A DNA stretch of 15,309 nt. It comes from Actinomycetes bacterium (GTDB lineage: Bacteria > Actinomycetota > Acidimicrobiia > Acidimicrobiales > RAAP-2). This document shows positions 13,297 to 15,309 of this stretch, piece after piece. Position numbers and translations under genes: made by a program. The notes beneath the pieces were generated by a model. It saw nothing but the letters and a program-made list of their open reading frames with translations, was not told the origin of the DNA and did not search any database. How positions within the stretch are numbered: position 1 is the first letter of the stretch; the number at the start of each line of letters is the position of its first letter. The stretch spans positions 1 through 15,309 of the forward strand of contig JAJYXS010000144.1 of the NCBI GenBank assembly GCA_021801615.1, in the 5' to 3' direction.

Positions 13297-13733
13297 CTGG
13301 CGTCGAGCCATGACTGCAGGAGCACCGTCGCCGCCGCGCTGTCGACGCGCGTGCGGCGCTCGGGGCCGCGGGCGCCGGCCGCCCTCAGCGCCGCGTCTGC
13401 GCTCACCGTCGTGAGCCGCTCGTCCACGGTCTCGACCGTCACGCCCCTCCCCTCGAGCGCGCCGGCGAGCTCCGCGGCCTCCTCCTCGGCCGCTCTGGCC
13501 GCGGCACCCCGGCTGCCGTCCAGCGAGAGCGGAAGGCCGACCACGACCACGCCCGCGCCGACCTCGTCGACCACCGCGGCGATGGCCCGGTGGTCGAGCG
13601 CCCGCTCCCGGTGGCGCTCGATGTGAGGGCGCGGGAACGCGAGCGCCCCCGCCGCGTCGCTCACCGCGACCCCGATGCGCCGCGAGCCCAGGTCGACCCC
13701 GACCGCCCTCACGGTGCGAACCGCACGCCTCAC
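13293..13733 (-). CDS. ruvX: RuvX/YqgF-family RNase H-fold nuclease
   Basis: The family is described as putative Holliday-junction resolvase and as a factor in processing the 5' end of pre-16S rRNA. The protein is 146 residues, the usual size, cytoplasmic. The RNase H-like fold starts with AVGVDLGSRRIGVAVSD, with metal-binding Asp14; VVVGLPLSLDGSRG follows; DERLTT carries Glu105; and RVDSAAATVLLQSWLD carries Asp131, completing the acidic site. The GTG at 13733 shares a GTGA overlap with the alaS stop. A second GTG at codon 8 is possible but would abandon this overlap. The alaS-ruvX-mltG-aroE order is common in Actinobacteria and Firmicutes and supports the call. Confidence 0.96.
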   Translation of the reverse strand: MRRAVRTVRAVGVDLGSRRIGVAVSDAAGALAFPRPHIERHRERALDHRAIAAVVDEVGAGVVVVGLPLSLDGSRGAAARAAEEEAAELAGALEGRGVTVETVDERLTTVSADAALRAAGARGPERRTRVDSAAATVLLQSWLDAR

Positions 13734-15309
13734 GGCCCGGCGAGCTGGCGGCGCGCCTCGCCGAGGGCCTCGTCGAGACGCGACGCGTCGCGCCCGCCTG
13801 CGAGCGCGAGCTTTGGTGAGCCTCCGCCTCCCCCGCCGACGATCGAGGCGACGTGGCGCGCGATCGAGGCGGCGTCCGGGACGCCTGCCGTCGCGACCGC
13901 GATCGCCGCCCGCTCGCCGTCGGGCGAGCCTCCGATCGCGACCGCGCGCAGCGCCTGGCCGCGGGCGGCCTGCGCCAGCGCCCGCAGCTCTTCGGGGCTG
14001 CGGCCGTCCCTCCGCACGACGACGACGCCTGCCTCCGCGAGCCGAGCGAGGTCGGCGGCCTCCTTCTCGAGGGCAGACGCCCGCAGCCGGGCGAGCTCCC
14101 GCTCGGTTGCACGCTCGCGCTCGACGAGGCGCTCCAGCGCGTCGAGGAGCCCGTCGGGCTCCACCTTCAACAGCGCGGCGGCGTCGGCGACCAGCCGGTC
14201 GCGGGTGCGGAGCCTCGCGATCGAGGCGGTGCCGGTCACCGCCTCGATCCGGCGCGTATTGGAGCCGATCGAGCCCTCCGAGACGATCGCGACCGGACCG
14301 ACCATCCCGAGCGCGTCCACGTGGGTGCCCCCACAGAGCTCGAGCGAGTGCGGGCCCGCCCGCACGACGCGCACCAAGTCGCCGTACTTGTCGCCGAAGA
14401 AGGCGATCGCCCCCATCCGGTCGGCTTCCGACTTCGCGACTTCCATGGTGACGACGCGTTCGTCGGTCAGCACGTCGCGGTTCACGAGCTCGGCGACCGC
14501 GTCGAGCTCCTCTGGCACAAGCGCGCCTCGGTGGCTGAAGTCGAACCGGAGCCGGTCCGGTGCGACGAGGGACCCCTGCTGGCGGACGTGGTCGCCGAGG
14601 ACCTCCCGCAGCGCGGCGTGCAGCAGGTGCGTCCCGGTGTGGTTCCGCCGCGTCGCCTCTCGGCGCACGCCGTCGATCGCCGCGAGCGCGTCCTGGCCCG
14701 CGTAGAGCTCGCCCTTCAGCCTCGCCCTGTGCGCGGTGAGCCCCGGGAGCGCCGAGACCGTGTCGATCACCGAGGCCGAGCCCGTCTCGGTGACGATCGT
14801 CCCGGTGTCGCCGACCTGTCCCCCGCCCTCTGCATAGAAGGGCGTGCGGTCCAAGAACACCTCGACCGTCCCCGGCTCGGCCCCCGCCAGCACGCCGACG
14901 ACCTGCGCGCGAACTGCGTACCGCTCGGGGCTGCGCCCGACGAACGCCGTCGGCCCGTGCACGTCGAGGAGCTCCCGGTACGCGGCTTCGTCTGCCCCCG
15001 CAGGCGTCTTCGCCGCCTCGCGCGCGCGGCGGCGCTGCTCGACCATGTGCGCGTCATACCCCGCGCGGTCGACGGACACCCCGGCGTCGCGCGCGAGCTC
15101 TTCGGTGAGCTCGATGGGAAAGCCGTGCGTGTCATGGAGGCGGAACGCCGTCTCCCCCGGCAGCACGTCGGCGCGCCGGGCGCGCAGGTCCGCGAGCGCG
15201 CCCTCGAGCATCGTGAGCCCCGTCCGCAGGGTGCGGTCGAACCCACGCTCCTCGCGCTCGAGGACGTCGGCGACGAGCTCGAGCTCCTCGCGCACGTTCG
15301 GGTACGCGC
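13730..15309 (-). CDS. alaS: Alanyl-tRNA synthetase, C-terminal part (5' end outside window)
   Basis: Charges tRNA-Ala with alanine and hydrolyses mischarged Ser- and Gly-tRNA-Ala. About 525 codons are present; the family is usually near 880 residues, so the catalytic core lies beyond the right edge. The frame runs open to the edge and the first residues (YPNVREELELVADVLEREERGF) are the middle of the protein, so the GTG at 15295 is internal. Visible are the linker, the editing domain with Zn-site HTGTH near 14635 and the CGGTH motif near 14330, the NTRRIEAVTG segment, a coiled coil of Glu/Arg/Leu-rich residues, and the C-terminal DHHA1 domain with a glycine run (IVGGGGGGSPKLA) and a terminal helix. 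It heads the visible leftward gene cluster and overlaps ruvX by GTGA. Confidence 0.97.
   Translation of the reverse strand, partial: AYPNVREELELVADVLEREERGFDRTLRTGLTMLEGALADLRARRADVLPGETAFRLHDTHGFPIELTEELARDAGVSVDRAGYDAHMVEQRRRAREAAKTPAGADEAAYRELLDVHGPTAFVGRSPERYAVRAQVVGVLAGAEPGTVEVFLDRTPFYAEGGGQVGDTGTIVTETGSASVIDTVSALPGLTAHRARLKGELYAGQDALAAIDGVRREATRRNHTGTHLLHAALREVLGDHVRQQGSLVAPDRLRFDFSHRGALVPEELDAVAELVNRDVLTDERVVTMEVAKSEADRMGAIAFFGDKYGDLVRVVRAGPHSLELCGGTHVDALGMVGPVAIVSEGSIGSNTRRIEAVTGTASIARLRTRDRLVADAAALLKVEPDGLLDALERLVERERATERELARLRASALEKEAADLARLAEAGVVVVRRDGRSPEELRALAQAARGQALRAVAIGGSPDGERAAIAVATAGVPDAASIARHVASIVGGGGGGSPKLALAGGRDASRLDEALGEARRQLAGP
14219..14249. repeat. Perfect 13-bp inverted repeat in alaS
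   Basis: Arms GATCGAGGCGGTG (14219-14231) and CACCGCCTCGATC (14237-14249) flank a CCGGT loop. It encodes the conserved EAVTGTASI stretch. The decamer GATCGAGGCG also occurs at 13841 and 13862, where it encodes Ala-Ser-Ile, so codon preference explains part of it. Confidence 0.75.

Noticed and set aside
13312..14112. MltG extended to 630 residues
   Set aside because: The extension is an out-of-frame reading of ruvX and alaS; the signal anchor begins just after 13296.

Overview
The window looks like a piece of chromosome from a GC-rich actinobacterium. The clues are very high GC in every gene, frequent GTG starts, 4-base overlaps between genes, a polyprenol-phosphate mannose synthase, a long SEDS protein of the mycobacterial RodA (Rv0017c) type, and an alaS-ruvX-mltG-aroE order. 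An Acidimicrobiia-like lineage is plausible but is my inference; nothing here fixes the class. There are no rRNA or tRNA genes, insertion sequences, phage genes or CRISPR arrays, and base use is even throughout. I read it as core chromosome, not an accessory island, and found no obvious undescribed multi-gene system.

Left part (1-5823). The 3' part of an isochorismate synthase gene (menaquinone or siderophore branch) runs rightward. It ends inside the 3' end of a leftward three-gene unit: a GT2 polyprenol-phosphate mannosyltransferase, an OmpR-type response regulator joined to it by an ATGA overlap, and a HAMP/HisKA sensor kinase 6 bases further on. Divergent from this unit is a UPF0104/LPG-synthase-TM-like membrane protein whose N-terminus carries three 45-base tandem repeats. 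Together these suggest an envelope glycosylation module with its own two-component system.

Middle (5866-10042). Polyphosphate kinase (ppk) runs leftward. Divergent from it, 40 bases away, is a 462-residue SEDS (FtsW/RodA) protein whose usual peptidoglycan-polymerase tryptophan is a cysteine. This gene converges on a small bifunctional-nuclease (BFN/DUF151) gene.

Right part (10042-15309), all leftward: alaS (5' end outside the window), ruvX, mltG, aroE, then a second SEDS gene (rodA) with its own probable promoter, then the BFN gene. alaS/ruvX, probably ruvX/mltG, and mltG/aroE each share a GTGA overlap. The unit combines translation, Holliday-junction or rRNA processing, glycan-strand release, shikimate synthesis and cell-wall elongation.

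Regulation. The first genes of the transcription units at 4344, 8123 and 11239 lack a clear Shine-Dalgarno site but have a TANNNT hexamer 7-8 bases before the start codon, the layout expected of leaderless actinobacterial promoters. ppk has one 11 bases before its start. No intergenic stretch exceeds about 120 bases.
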